A stretch of 64,000 bases of DNA from Symbiodinium microadriaticum (taxonomy: Eukaryota > Sar > Dinophyceae > Suessiales > Symbiodiniaceae). This document shows positions 1 to 12,215 of the stretch, in pieces (positions within the stretch are counted from its first letter, which is position 1; every line of letters begins with the position of its first letter). The notes under the pieces were generated by a model. It did no database searches. It saw only the letters and a list, made by a program, of their open reading frames with translations, and was not told the origin of the DNA. The DNA is taken from positions 142,583 through 206,582 of the forward strand of contig LSRX01001211.1 of NCBI GenBank assembly GCA_001939145.1, written 5' to 3'. A program made the translations under genes and the position numbers.

Positions 1-48
1 GGTGGGGGGGGGAGGGGGGGTGTGGCAGCCCTGCATCATATATGATGA

Positions 49-135
49 TACGGAATCGCCACATGAGGGGGGCGTGTTTAGGATGTATGTTGAGCCAGAA
101 TTGCCAAACAGGGGGGCATGTTTAGGATATATGAG
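49..135 (+). repeat. Dispersed CGGAATCGCC motif, two units
   Basis: Two adjacent units of about 43 bp share a core close to CGGAATCGCCAAATGAGGGG followed by GGCRTGTTTAGGATRTATG. The same motif recurs at 14270-14310 and three to four times at 20010-20160, always on the + strand. It has no coding sense. It behaves like a dispersed family of short tandem units, probably lineage specific. Confidence 0.7.
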
Positions 136-138
136 CAC

Positions 139-217
139 CAGCACCAACAGCAGCAGCGGCCAAGCAGCAGCAACAGCAGCAGCACGACAAGCACCAGCAC
201 CAGCAGCAGCAACATCC
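139..217. repeat. AGC/ACC-rich trinucleotide tract
   Basis: Imperfect AGC, ACC and AAC triplets fill this stretch. It creates low-complexity open frames on both strands that are not credible genes. Confidence 0.75.
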
Positions 218-410
218 CCCAATAGCTTGATGCACAGGCAAACCTTTGAAAGTAGAGTCCCCTTAATGACTTCACGCGCAGCTAAACCCTGAAAGTAGAA
301 TCCCCCAATAGCTTGTAAATAACCCCTGAAAACTTGAATCTCTCAATAGCTTGACGCACAAACAAACCCTGAAAAGCAGAACAACAGCTTGACGCAGAGG
401 CGAACCCAAA
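216..410. repeat. Degenerate tandem repeat, about 40-50 bp unit
   Basis: The phrases CCCAATAGCTTGACGCAC and AAACCCTGAAARTAGA alternate three to four times, with a unit of roughly 40-50 bp and variable spacing. Short antisense open frames here arise from the repeat. Confidence 0.55.
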
Positions 411-1110
411 CCATACCCCGCCAAACCTTTTCCCAAAAACACCCTCCACTCCGGTTCTGGGATCAGGTTGTATTGCACTTGCTGGGGGCAGGATACGGAC
501 AAGAAACAGCAACATCAGTACTCTTTACAGCATAAATAATCTCAATGATGATGATCATCATCATCATCATGATGTTTAGAGTGCTCCAAAAATGGCAAGG
601 TTATTGTGATTCTGATGGTGACCATGAGCTGAAGATTTGGCGTGTGACTCTGGTGATATCATCGAGATACAGATAAAGACTATGATCAGAATTATGGTGT
701 CGCTTCATGGAAATTTCAACATTCTGGTCAGGAATACGGTGAGTGTGCGCTTGAGGGTGATGAAAACGGACTTTGAATATGACTATGATAATGGTGATCA
801 TGGTGAGGCTTATAATGTCATGATGATAGTGGCGATGATTGCGAAACCTGGTGATTGTCACTGAATTCGTGTTGTGATGAGGATTGAGATGATGGTGCAG
901 ATCCAAAGCAGGAGTTTCTGCGGCTTCGGATTTCTGACGTTTGCAAGCTTGGGTCGGTTCAAGGCCGAGAGCAAAAGCTGTACCGATGCCCGCAGACAGG
1001 GACCGGGAAATTCCACCGCGAAACCGCCATGCATACACGTAATTCCGGATCTCGTGAGGCAAGGGTTGCGGTCTTTACCCGGAACATTATTACCGAGAGC
1101 TGCATCTGTC
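411..1110. other. Non-coding stretch with TGA/ATG-rich low complexity
   Basis: No gene recognised. The stretch includes an ATGATGATCATCATCAT inverted run at about 541-572. From 630 to 895 it is rich in short GATGA/TGATG motifs, which give spurious open frames on both strands. Confidence 0.5.
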
Positions 1111-1113
1111 GGC

Positions 1114-3515
1114 TTTCAATTTAGAATGGCACCGACTGAAGCATCCTGCAAGGAGTGGGAGCAGGCCGTGGAAGTGTTGAGGCAAATGTCAGAAGCAGCC
1201 CCTGGGCTAAAGCTGAAAAAAGCTGGACGCAGATTGAGCGAGCCGCTCTATCCTAGGAGGTGGAAGCTGACATCATTACCTTCAGCGCCATCATCAGTGC
1301 CTGCGAGGCAGACCACACCTTCGACTCGCTTTGTCAGCGAACAGCACTGTACCATTCTTGTGGGAAGTCCTGCAGGCAGACGAGCAATGGGCTTTTGCGT
1401 ACCTTGGCTGAGATGCCGATTGTTGTGACAGAACCGTGGGATGTTTGAGCAGAATGCAAGGAGGGTGTCACACGCATAAATGATGTTGAGTGGATGAAGC
1501 GCCTTTAACCGCAAAGCTGGCCACTGACATCCGATGACACACACACACACACCCCAGGTGCATGTATGGGCTTTGACGTGGTCACGGCGCCCGCCCAAAT
1601 CACAAGGCAGCACTCACAAGCAGAAGCCTATCCAACAGAGGCGCTAAGCCATCGGCCGATCTCGGCCGGGCTACTTGATGTAAGAAGGAGCCAGGAACAT
1701 TCGGCCTGATGAACGTGCGAGCGAGGTCAGCTGCCAGACGCATTCATTGCTGTGAGCTATTTCGTTTGGGTTGGTCTTGCATGTAAGGTTGGCCGTGCTC
1801 GAGGTGCCGCATCGAAAAGTTATTTTCTCCAGTCATATTAGTCTAGCAAGAATTTCACTTCCAAGGAGATGAATGGGAGGCAGATCACTCCAAATGTTGC
1901 TTGGCGATTCCAGGTGAGGTACAAAGATTTTTTATCTCAGGACCTGACATTGGCAACACCTGGATTCGAGCGGGGACTTGTTGCCTTCGTAGGACCGGCA
2001 CCTGGCCATGGTAACTCACAACAGAAGTGCGAAAAGGAGCAGGAAGGGCTTGCAGGCTTCTGTGGTGGAGCTTAGTGTTTTTCGGATGCAAAAGATCAGA
2101 TTCCTCCGTACCTCCAATCATCGCAGCAGGAATGTGGGAACAAATCCGATATCCGGGCTGCAACTCGAGAAGAGCACTTTGGCCTTAGGCCTGTGAAGGT
2201 TGAAAGCATTGAAACCTGAAGTCGACGAGCAGTCATCGCCGAACGATACCGAAGAATGAGCGGGGAAACGGGACAATCGTGTTTGTGCAGTCAGAGGTGC
2301 TGCAGGAGGGATGCCGTCCGGAACAGGACGAGACAATGATGTTTACTACCTGGCTGCCTGCAAGGGCCGATCGCGAATCCCTCAAGGGGCGCGCTTCTGT
2401 GAGTCAAGGTTGGCATGCTTCAGTTCTGCGAAGGTTATTGCCAACAACGCTGCTATAGCCGCGTGCGCCGCAGTGGGGCAGTGGGCCCAAGCCGCCGTGC
2501 CGCTGCCTCAGGAAGTGTCGTTGTCAGGCAACCGGCTGGTTGCCTGACAAGGGTTCCGACATGACAAATTTGCACCCAGCGTACAGGATCCTGTACGCTA
2601 TGTCCAGTCCAGACGTTGTCAGTTTCAATTCTGTCCTCGACTCAGCTTGCTGTGCTTATTATTCCTCGCATTTGCGCAATGACTCGAGCCTAGAAAAGAC
2701 TGAAGGCCATCACAGCTTGCGAGGCTGGGGCGAACTGGCAGATGGCTGCTTGCCTGTTGCAGGACGTCAGTATTGACGTAATTAGTTTGACGCACTCGCC
2801 AATCACCTCAGCCATTTTCACAGGACATGAAGCTCAAGCGCCTTTTGCCCGATGCACTGTCGCACAATGCTGCACAGAAGGTGTCGTGGCAGCAAGAGTC
2901 CCGACGGTGGGAACAGCAAACGATGTGAAAATGGGAGGACGAAGAACAAGACAGAAGTGTTGCACATACCCCGATGGAGATCGCTGCAGCCAACGGTGTT
3001 CAACAGTGGGCTCGGGTGTCGTCGGCGTATGTTCAGGACAGGTTCTGCGAAATGCAAATGCGTGGATCCCGAAAGTACTTGACTAACGGAAACCAGGGCA
3101 TTGAACTCGCAGCATGGCGTGGTGGACAATACGACTTTTTGGTAGATCGCATGAATGTGGAGGGTCAAGTAGAGAAGCAGCGCCAAGGAGCAGTGAAGAA
3201 ATTCTGGAATGCGGTGGGACCCCAACGCACAAAACTCTGCCACAGTGAAGTGCTTGGGCCCAGGCCTTCAAGGCTTCCTGGCAGTGGCAACGATCACTCA
3301 GTCTGCTGAAAGAGACTCGGACCCTGCAAAGTTTCTGGGCAGTGCTCAGTAGTCATTTGTAGGGCAGGGCTGCCTTTCACACTATAGCCCTGGCATGCCC
3401 TGGCAGTCGCTGCAGCTTTCGCATTTCTTCCAGAAATGCCGTGCGAGGAAATGAACGAGCTGCAGGGAGCGAAGCCGGACCTGATCACATACACTGCGGC
3501 GGTTTCGGTCCTTGT
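1114..3515 (+). pseudogene. Pentatricopeptide-repeat (PPR) protein: exons or decayed gene
   Basis: Several fragments in different + frames match the PPR helix-pair pattern. They include KEWEQAVEVLRQM (about 1150-1190), VEADIITFSAIISACEAD (1260-1313), IANNAAIAACAAVGQWAQA (about 2440-2500), SPDVVSFNSVLDSA (about 2600-2645), CEAGANWQMAACLLQDVSID (about 2721-2780) and KPDLITYTAAVSVL (about 3470-3515). PPR proteins bind organellar RNA and are numerous in dinoflagellates. Fragments one and two join cleanly if 1198-1259 is removed as a GC-AG intron with AG|G at the acceptor. The later parts change frame and meet stops, so either more introns are present or the locus has decayed. No start or stop of the whole gene could be fixed. 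PPR identity is fairly sure; whether it is functional is not. Confidence 0.6.
1198..1259 (+). other. Candidate GC-AG intron in PPR locus
   Basis: Removing these 62 bases joins QMSEA to VEADIITFSA in one PPR reading frame. The donor starts GCCCCT and the acceptor is TAGGAG followed by G. GC donors and a G after the acceptor AG are typical of dinoflagellate introns. This is inferred from protein continuity only. Confidence 0.4.
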
Positions 3516-5184
3516 CTTGCAATTAACAAGTACTTCTTGCCAAGCGGCGCGCTGCAGCGAAGGTTTGTCAGAAGATACTGGCAAAGGGACAGGCTGGGTC
3601 GAGACCGGCATCCACATGTCCATCACCCGAACGAGGAACGTCACAGCAATTCTAGTGGGAGAGAGAGATGCAACTCATCAACGGAGCAGCTTCCAGTGCA
3701 AAGCCCTGATACCATGGCGCACGAGTTGCAGGCAGTGGCGCTGCTTGATGAGGTGTGCATGCTGGTGGACAGTGACTGGCCATGGGCCGACGTGCGGCCA
3801 AACGCAATTGAAAAGCTGCTTATTTGTGCTTGCTGGGCTTGCTTCCTGCTGCTCATCCACGATAGTGGGGAGACTGCCGAAGCACATGTTGGCCATAGGA
3901 AAAGGTTGCTAGACAGGATCATAACTTATTTGTGGGAGAGGGTTGGCTTTTGGCTTGACACTCATCTTGCTGGCAAGGTCCAAGTAGAACACCGACGCAT
4001 CGGACAATGCTCCACACTTGTTCGGCAGATCTCTTACCGCATTGCCGTCTGCGCCATGTGCTTCGTGGCAGAAATAGCGTGTCTCACCGCGCACTCTTGA
4101 AGGCCCGGTTGCAGCACGTCCAAGGGACCGCCTTCAGCTTGTTGGAGGTCCTCGACGGCCCTTGTGCGCTTCGCACCGCAGCGCAACGTGAAAGTCTTGC
4201 ACAGGAGATACCCTCGTTCGAGGACGGTTACCTTGAGGCAGCGTACAGATTTCCAGCAAGTTAAACAGCAAGTGAGACTTTGGACCACAATTACTTGGTG
4301 CTGACAGTCATGTCGTTTATTTGCACATCTGGTACTTGTAGAAAGGAGGGAGGGTTTCGCCAAATTGATTTCTTCTGACCGCAGGCATTATTCCTGTGCC
4401 AGATGTGCGTTGTTTTCTTGGACCTTCGGCATATCTGTGTTGACTCCAACAGGCAGGGCCAGTCCAGTATCAGAGCAGATGATGCTTCGTGATTGAATAT
4501 CAGCATATCTGCACACGACCCTGCCTTCTCAGAGGCTGGCGCTTGCGGTTCGCAGCCTTTGCGTGCTTATCGTTTTCTGCTGGAAGCCCCAGTGGGATTT
4601 TGATTTAACTGGATATGAACGTCAAGGCATCAACAGGCTGCATTGGAATGCCAGATTTCCATGTGACCTTCCCCGAAACCTTAGGCCGGAGGACTTTGCT
4701 GCACCAGCTCCTGAAGCTCTCAGGCCCTGCGGGACCTTGGTAGTCCAGGGTCCAGGATGAGGGTCCTGCGACTCCTCAGTTTATCTGCGTTTGTCGCTTC
4801 GCCGTCTGCATGTCCGGAGTTCATACGGAGATTCGTGCAGCAGTGCAGCAGACGTGGTGGCTAATCATGCTCCTCGCCCCGCCCTGCATCCTGGAAGTTG
4901 TGCAGCAGCGTCGAGTAATGAGTAGACATGTTTTGAGCCTGTCGGCAAGGTGAGAAAGAGCTTCGCCCTTACAAGCTGCAATTGCTGTCAAGACTTGCAA
5001 TCTCGGGCAACCTTTGTCGTTCTCAGGATCAGCCTCCAGGCATCAAGGCACCTGTGTGGGCATATGCGGGCATTCAGCCTGGTGGGCCACACCAACACAT
5101 TCGCCAAAGCTCTTGTCAATGCAGCAGTGGGTCCAAAGCATCGCTAGTTTTAAATACTTGTGAACCTTGCGGCACCTTCATTAC
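3516..5184. other. Intergenic or intronic stretch, no gene recognised
   Basis: Several 60-219-codon open frames overlap here in conflicting frames on both strands. The longest is the + frame at 3441-4100. None shows a domain I recognise. The stretch could hold the 3' part of the PPR gene and the 5' region of the glycosyltransferase that follows. Confidence 0.4.
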
Positions 5185-8100
5185 ATGTCTCGCGTGCTTT
5201 TTGTCTTTCACGCAGATCGTGGGCATTTTAACTTCTGCATTCCGCTGGCACGGGCATTGTCCAAGTGCGGGCAGACGTGCGAGTTGTGGACAAATTCCAA
5301 CTGTGCAGAGTGGGTAAAGACCGGTGTATTTCACGAAGTTCGGTTGGAGACTTGGCTGCACCTGAGGCGTGAACACGCATGCAGCACACGCGCGCTTGGG
5401 AGCACGGCAAGATGCGGCAGGTGATCTCTTGCGTGAGTAGGTCCGCAACCGCATGCAACCGTAATCATCTGTATCACAGTACCGGCACCTGTGCTTCTGT
5501 TGAAATGCTGATGCGATGGTTGTTAGAGTGTCTGACAGGAGCAACAACACATACTCGGCACATCAGAGAATCAGAGAGAGTTGAGCAAGGGCACGATTCC
5601 ACAACTCCTGTAGTCCTGTGGCTACTTGTAGTTAACCGTCACACCGAAGCTGGGAGTCGGAAGGAGCTTGGTGTATCTTTGTGTCATCGGCCACAGCAGC
5701 ATCCTCCAACTCGCCTTTTGAACCGTCGATGTTGATGCTGAGCTGGAATCCGTGCTGCGACGGACAGAACCTCACATGCACAGGTAGCAGGATATAGCCC
5801 TGGACCGGTGATGACAAATACTGATCTGCAGCGGGCGAAATAGTGATTCAGTGATGGGTGGCCAGAATAGTAGTCACATGCAGCAGGCAAAAAAGTGATC
5901 TGTCGCCCGCATGATAGTGAATGTTGGAGTGATCGGGAAAGTGAATTGAGGGTAGACCTAGGTGTTCAGTCATCTTGGATTGATCGTGGCCGGAAATAGT
6001 CATTTTGGCGTGGTGGGGACCGAAAAATACAATTTTGGAGCGGAACCAATGATGTTGTTGAAGTGATCGGGACCGACCATGACCGAACATAATGATTAAA
6101 TTCTACGGCGCCTGCCTGGTGTTTGCAAAAAACAATTTAACAATCAAGCGGTGGGCCGTCCCCCCTTATCAACCTGAAAAGTTCGATTTTTCATTGAGCA
6201 TAGGGGTCCACGCCTTCGAAGCCAACAAACCATAGCAAACCTAAAATCGAAGCCAAGTCCTCACAGAACTTACTTTCGTTACTGATGCACAAAACAACAT
6301 CTCAAGACGGAAGCTTGATCAACCCACTCAAAACGCGTTCCAAGAAGAAGTAAGAAAGAGGTTCCTGGAGCTAGAGCGCAAGTACACAGTGCAGGGCAAC
6401 AGCCCATGGCTTCAATCAACTCTCCGTATAACTCCACCTGCAGGATCTGGGGCGTTGCAACCTGCCTGCCATCACAGCTGCGTACAAGTCTTGTGTCAGC
6501 TCCGGCGATACGGATGCAGACGGGCAGAAAGCCCTGTTGCTCGATGATGGCGCTGCATTCAAGCACATAATGGCATGCCACGGGCCGATGGTACCCTCGA
6601 GCAACTCAGATACCCTCGGCGTCAATCAACTTAGGACTTAGGGTTGTGTACGTGGCCGCGGCGGTTCATAAACGTGCTTCTCCGAGGCGAAGGGGAAGGT
6701 TTCGGTGAAATGAATCCGGTGTCGGCCCTTGGCGTGACGGCTTTCGAAGATCGACTGGCGCAGGCGGATGTACAGTGTGTGGTCTTCGAAGCAGTTTGGG
6801 GCAAGTGGTCACATGATTTGGCAATTGCTCATGGGAGACTTGGCACAGTTTGTCGTAAGATAGTCTTCCGTGGTGTCCCTTCCCGCTCCCATGCGATTAG
6901 TGAATATACTTCAGCCACATCCCGAGTAGTCTACCAGTGGCCTGGCAGGAAGAAAGCGTTCGGTTTGATGCCGTCCTACCGGGAACCGTTCAGAGCAGCC
7001 TACTGTCACGATGCTATTTGGGACTTTGACAACCAGTGCATCGTGAGGAACCGAGCAGAAGACATTGACAGCTTTCAGCAATTTCCGCCGGAGGCAGTCT
7101 CCTACATTATCGCAAACTGCTTGGTGGGGAAAGCTGTAGATTCAGGAGGTCGTCGACGCTTTGGAGCTTTTCTCCCAAGCCGCGAGGATGCTGATGTTTG
7201 CGATGTTGAGCTGCAGAACTGGCTTGATGGTGCAGCGGAATCGGACGTTCGGACCGTCACAGTTGTAGCGTTGGGAAGCCAGACCACTCTCGCAGGCGTG
7301 TGTGAGAATGCTGAGGAGAGGCTGCTGCAGGGCTGTTTGTTGGCCTCACCCCGTGTGCTGGCCGTGTTGAAGGAGACTGCGAGACAGTTGAGTCCGACGC
7401 TGCTGAAGGCGGTATCTTGTGGAAGACTTCGCTGTTCAACGTACCTGCCGCAGTGGGCGGTCTTGAGCCATCCTTTGGTGCGGTGTTTCGTGTCACTTCG
7501 CTGCCAGCTACAATCAACTTTTCCAGAAGTTTTCCTTTGGATTCTTTGGGTTGATTTTCCTGAGCCGATTCTCCGGTTTGTCAGGCTATGCGAAAACGGC
7601 ACAGCTGAGGTCGCATGGTGGTGCGAATTCCACGCACGAAGCACTGGCGTGCGGTGTTCCTGTGGTTCCACTTCCGTTCTTCGATGATCAGATGCTGGGC
7701 GAAACCGGCTATGTACTTTCGCATGCTTGAGGTGTTGTAGCCGCAGATTGACATAGCCCAAGCCAAAAAAAGCCTAGGTTCTACATTGCAAGTCGCCTGG
7801 AGGAGTTGCAGATTGCCCGGTGCTCTTGTAACCGTTCCGACCTGCAACTTGCTTGTTGCTAGCTTGGCTATCACTCAGCCATACTCCAGCCAGTGCGTTT
7901 CTGCATAAACTGAGATGTCGACACAAGCTCCGATCACGTCTTTCATTCCCAACTCCTGAGCCACCCGACCTAGCATCAAATGGGAGAACTTCCAAGCTTG
8001 AGTGTGCCGTCGCTACGAAGGAGCTGTATGGCTACACTTGCAAGTTGCGGAAGGCAACGCTTCGAAGCGATGCAGCCATCGAGCAGGTGCAGGGCAGCCA

Positions 8101-8340
8101 GCTCCCAAAGTCTCCCTGAAGCTCGCATTTTGCAAGGTGGCGGCTTCAGTGCGAGAGGGTCTGGCGGTGCCCGATGCGACGTTGCAGCACTGGCGTGATG
8201 AGGCTGGCATAGCGGGTCCTGTCCCAAGGGCGTTTGGACTCGAGCATGCTCGTCAGGTATTGAAAGAACAGGGTGCAGCAACTGCCGCCAGAAGCATTGT
8301 GGAACTTGCAGGAAAAGATTGCAAGTCAGTGTGTGGCTGA
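5185..8340 (+). CDS. UDP-glycosyltransferase (GT1-like), multi-exon
   Basis: The predicted product transfers a sugar from a nucleotide donor and has a GT-B fold. The exons I can see are as follows. Exon one, 5185 to at most 5424, starts MSRVLFVFHADRGHF, the usual N-terminal GT-B strand with the His of the acceptor site. A large exon, about 6644-7491, carries the wLd...VVALGSQTTL block and YLPQWAVLSHPLVRCFV. The next exon, from 7610 to about 7712-7727, continues SHGGANSTHEALACGVPVV and PFFDDQMLGE, which is the donor-sugar signature. The last visible exon, about 8110-8340, ends in EQGAATAARSIVELAG and a stop. Together these cover a normal UGT of roughly 400-450 residues. The joins at 5425-6643 and 7728-8110 were not resolved, so coordinates are an envelope, not a contiguous frame. 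The substrate cannot be told. Bacterial macrolide or plant-type UGTs are the nearest families by motif. Confidence 0.8.
7492..7609 (+). other. GT-AG intron inside the UGT donor-binding motif
   Basis: The upstream exon ends LVRCFV and the downstream exon begins SHGGANSTHE. Removing 118 bases (GTCACTTC...GCTGAG, followed by G) restores the frame exactly through FVSHGGANST. Without removal, the signature is interrupted by unrelated residues. This is the best-supported intron in the window. Confidence 0.75.
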
Positions 8341-10357
8341 AGCCACCTGAGCTTGAATGCAGCCTTGACTGCACAAAATGCTAACCAACCACTAAATGCT
8401 GCACTGTGTTGTACAGGCTGCACAGCAAGAAACGGTGCTTTTGTACAGATGGAAAGAGCTGTGTACAGAGCCCCGAGAGTTTCTTGCAAGCAGAACTTGG
8501 TCCTCACAGCCCAGGACGACCAAGACTGCTGAGAGCATGCGTGCTTTTGGCAACCGGCCCGGGTAGGCATCTCGAGCACTTCCTTGGAGCGATTGTTCCA
8601 CGCCTCCTCGAAGTGCGCAGCGGATAGTTCGTGCACAGCCGCACAAACACCAGCGTGGCTCTTGCAGGTACTCACAGATCTGGCTTGCGGTAAAGGCTCC
8701 CAGCCAAGCTTCGCGAAGCTCAGTCACTCGAAGCATGAATTCCGCGAGCACACGAATGACAGGGCGCAAGGCTGTTCGCCGGTGTGGTCTTTGGAAACTG
8801 GCACTGGAGGCTGCACAAACGAGAGTTGCTCGTTGCACTGTCGCGGATTCTGGCGAGGCTTTGTTCTACTTGGCTTGGCCCTCGGCTACAGCTAGACTAC
8901 GAGTCCAGGAGGTCTAGAGTCTAGAGTGTCTATGGGTCCTAAGACCTGGGTGGTGTTGTCACGCGGGGTGTCTTTGCACAGGCATACATGAATTGCATGA
9001 TATGACATGTGAAGCCAATGGCCAAGGTGGAAGACAGCCTGGCAGGTGTTGCGCGTTGTGAGCTAGAACCTGATGCCTCTCAGCTTGATAGGAACAAGTG
9101 AAGTCTCTCTGGGGCTTCAAGCTGGATTTGTGCGGGACATTCGGATTCGTTGGTAGAATTTGTCCGCGATGGGCAGCAATTGCAAGTGCACGCAGGTGTA
9201 GCATAACATGTTCAATATGACTCCCGGTGGGAAGGAAATGGTATTTTGACTACAGTTTGCATGGTGTCTGTAGGCATTGCTGAGAGTGCAGACCATGGTG
9301 ACGATTGTGCTGGTTTGCTTCCCAAGCCAAGGCAGCCAAAAGATATTGGGATGCGTTGATTACTTGCTTCTCAAAGGCCAGCTTCTACCGAATTTATTTC
9401 CAGGATGGCAGCACAGAGTGTACAGCCGATTGCGAGCGAGAGAAGCTCAAGTTCTGAAGAGACATGAAGGTAGAAAAGCTGGCAACTTTAGGTTCGTTGT
9501 GAACGCTTTCTCCAAAGCGGTGGCTGCAAAGTCAAGAACACTAAGAACACAGCCGAGAGGTCCTTGGTGAGGCGCTCCCAGCGCGGTGATTCGCCTGCAA
9601 TTTTCACTGCTGACATCTGCTGTGCCCACCATGGAGCTGAGGCCTGAAGGCAATGCCGGTGCTCTGCTATCGCAGGCCTTTCTGACAAAAACGGCCTCGT
9701 CAAGTCACTCGTTTTCATAGCAGGTGCTGGGGAATCTTCTCATGCAACGGCCTTCATCTCAGTGTTTCGCAGCCCTCACAGCTTGGAAGTTGCTGTCACT
9801 GAGTCGTGTGAGTTGACTTGCTCTGGCTTTGACAGAGGATTCTGCCATGCTCAAAGACACCAGCAAGTGTGGCAGAAGATGCCGTTCATCTGCTTCAGGC
9901 ACGCCCTCGTAGCTGGTGCTGAACGTGAGGTTTAAATCAAAGTAGCACTACTGCAGAGAGCAGCAACGTGATGCATCGAACTGGCTGCGAGTTCTTCCAT
10001 GCCTTGTCTGCGGTGAAAGCTGCAGCATTGCAACTTGGGTTGAAATGTTTTTTCCAAGGTTCTCGTCAGCAGCGGCCTCGAGAGTTGACATCAGCGGGCC
10101 TGTCGTTGCTTGAGGTTGCAGTTTCTTTTGGATATGTTGCGAGCTCCAGGTCAGCAGGGCATGGGTTCGTCGAGCCTCAGGCTCGGGGGCTGCAGAGCTT
10201 GCGAACTAGATTACAGCTGTAGCCCCGTGACTGCATGCTATTCTTGAAGATCTGTCACCTGTAAACCGTGCATTCGGGTACCTGCCTTGTCTTCAACAGC
10301 CAGCCTGTCTTTTGACCTTCGCAAAGAGTCGCACATCAGGCTAGCAGGGCGTGTCAA
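8341..10357. other. Intergenic or intronic, no recognised gene
   Basis: Only short conflicting open frames occur. A + frame near 9450-9570 contains KAGNFRFVVNAFSKAVAAK, which faintly recalls a PPR helix but is too weak to call. Nothing else is supported. Confidence 0.4.
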
Positions 10358-10888
10358 GTGACACAGACAGGAGAACGTGCCATGCTGCGAGGACCGCTGA
10401 TTTCAAAATGGTGCCCGCTGCCGCACGAACACGTGCATAGACAGCCGCTCTTGAACTGCACATTCCCGATTTTCGCTCAGTTGTTTCCACTTCATGATCG
10501 ATTCGACTCGTCGATTACTCCTCCGTTGCCTGGGAAACAATTGCACCTGATGCACATGAGGCCCAAACGGTTGTGGCAGCGTGGCGGGAGTGAGAGAGAG
10601 AGAGTGGTGTTGAAGAGAGGAATACCCTGGTTCAACCCTGGCCCCAGCGGTCCCACTGTTAGGATACAAGATACTGCTGTGGGCCGCTTTCGGTCTCGCA
10701 ATGCTGACCTTCGCCCGGGGCGTCCTTTTTCATTCGATCATATAGACCCCAAGAAATGCTTGAATGAGCTGATGTGCTACATGCAACAATTGTTTGACTA
10801 CTGTTTGCATCAAGTCTGTCGTCGCTGCCGGACGGGCAAATTGCTAAGTCTATATTTCCCTGGCTTCAAGGGCACTGCGGGGCTTTAG
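10358..10888 (+). CDS. Hypothetical ORF, 176 codons
   Basis: An open frame of 176 codons on the strand of the host genes. The product is basic in the middle (PKRLWQRGGSERERVVLKRG) and Cys/His rich near the end (CYMQQLFDYCLHQVCRRC). No family was recognised, no signal peptide or membrane segment is visible, and shorter open frames run antisense. It may be an exon or a chance frame. Confidence 0.25.
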   Translation: MTQTGERAMLRGPLISKWCPLPHEHVHRQPLLNCTFPIFAQLFPLHDRFDSSITPPLPGKQLHLMHMRPKRLWQRGGSERERVVLKRGIPWFNPGPSGPTVRIQDTAVGRFRSRNADLRPGRPFSFDHIDPKKCLNELMCYMQQLFDYCLHQVCRRCRTGKLLSLYFPGFKGTAGL

Positions 10889-11516
10889 CCCCTCTGAAGC
10901 TCGCACTTGTTGAACGTCGCTGACGGTTGCAGAAGGCACTTCTTCGCGCTATGTGGAGTCCAGTCCGAGGCGCGATTTTTCTTTGGCTCCTGGTGCTGAC
11001 CAGGAGGAAGTCTTGCAAATGTTGTCCTTGCTGTCCGTAGAGCTGACGCAGCTGGCACGAACCCGATTGCAAAGTTGCTTCCTTGTGTGTCTGTCAAGCA
11101 CGTTTCCCCCTTGCTCTTGAACGGCGTGTCAGTTATTGGGGATGACCGGGACTGCAGGTACCAGAGACAGAGAGGCCAAATGTCGACGGGGAGGAAATGA
11201 GGCTGAGCGCCACAGCCTCAATATATTGATTGCTTAGCCAAGCCCGCTTCAACCCGGCACATCCACGGTGCTGCCTCCGAGAATTTGATAGCCGTGCTGA
11301 CCAGGTCATAGCTGCTACGGCAAGGGGTGCCCCTACACTGTCGGCTTGGTCCTCGGAGACTGAGAAGACCCCTGAGAGTCTCCTCGGCCTTGGGTGTTTT
11401 AGCCCCGAAGGTGAAGGGAATTCCGTGTCGATCTGCACTGCTGGGCCTTCCCGGCTGTGTGGTTGCTGTAGCCCGGTCGACAGGTATACTATGCTATGCG
11501 TCAAGATTACACAAAT
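10889..11516. other. Intergenic, nothing recognised
   Basis: Overlapping short frames on both strands, with no domain, RNA gene or repeat seen before the tetranucleotide tract. Confidence 0.4.
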
Positions 11517-11589
11517 ACACACACACATACATACATACATACATACATACATACATAAATACATACATACATTCATACATTCATACATT

Positions 11590-11623
<34 letters not shown>

Positions 11624-11630
11624 TATATGT
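11517..11630. repeat. (CATA)n microsatellite
   Basis: A run of ACACAC then CATA units with TTCATA variants, ending in an (AT) run. It gives artefactual Thr-His-Ile or Met-Tyr-Val-Cys peptides on the two strands. Confidence 0.95.
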
Positions 11631-12103
11631 TTTTTCTTTTTAGGGGCTCAGAAGGACTCCACAGGCGAAGCAAAGCTGATTGCCCCAGCACCTTTAGGTG
11701 CTTCGCCCTCAGCCGAACGCCAGAGCAAAGGCTGCATCATCCCTTGCGCGGCACGGGAGACGTGGCCGCGTCACGTCACGCACCCGAATTTTTGGTGCGC
11801 CAGGGCATGAACCCGGGTTGCAAACGACGGCACCGGTTAGTGAGCCACCATTCGTGGGGCCAGCAAGAGTACTGGGCTCTCAAACGGCCCATGGGGAAGC
11901 GCCAGTCATGGAAGGAAGACAGTCAAGAGGCCTGGCAGCCAAGACGTGGATCTGGTCGTGGTGCCAAGTGGCATCACTGGCATCGCTATTGAGACAAGCA
12001 GCTATTGCTGCTACGGCTAGGCTGTTACTGCGACTGCGGCCCCGAATACGACAAAAAGTATGACGACGACAGCGACGACTGCTACTATTTCCACAACCAC
12101 TAC
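11631..12103. other. Non-coding spacer between microsatellites
   Basis: Open frames here are extensions of the microsatellite frames. No domain is recognised. Confidence 0.4.
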
Positions 12104-12215
12104 TCCTTCCTTCCTTCCTTCCTTCCTTCCTTCCTTCCTTCCTTCCCTCCCTCCTTCCTTCCTTCCTTCCTTCCTTCCTCCCTCCCTCCCTCCTTCCTTC
12201 CTTCCTTCCTTCCAT
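12104..12215. repeat. (CCTT)n microsatellite
   Basis: A pure to near-pure CTTC tetranucleotide run with CCTC variants. It reads as a poly(Phe-Leu-Pro-Ser) artefact on + and Lys/Glu/Gly on minus. Confidence 0.95.
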
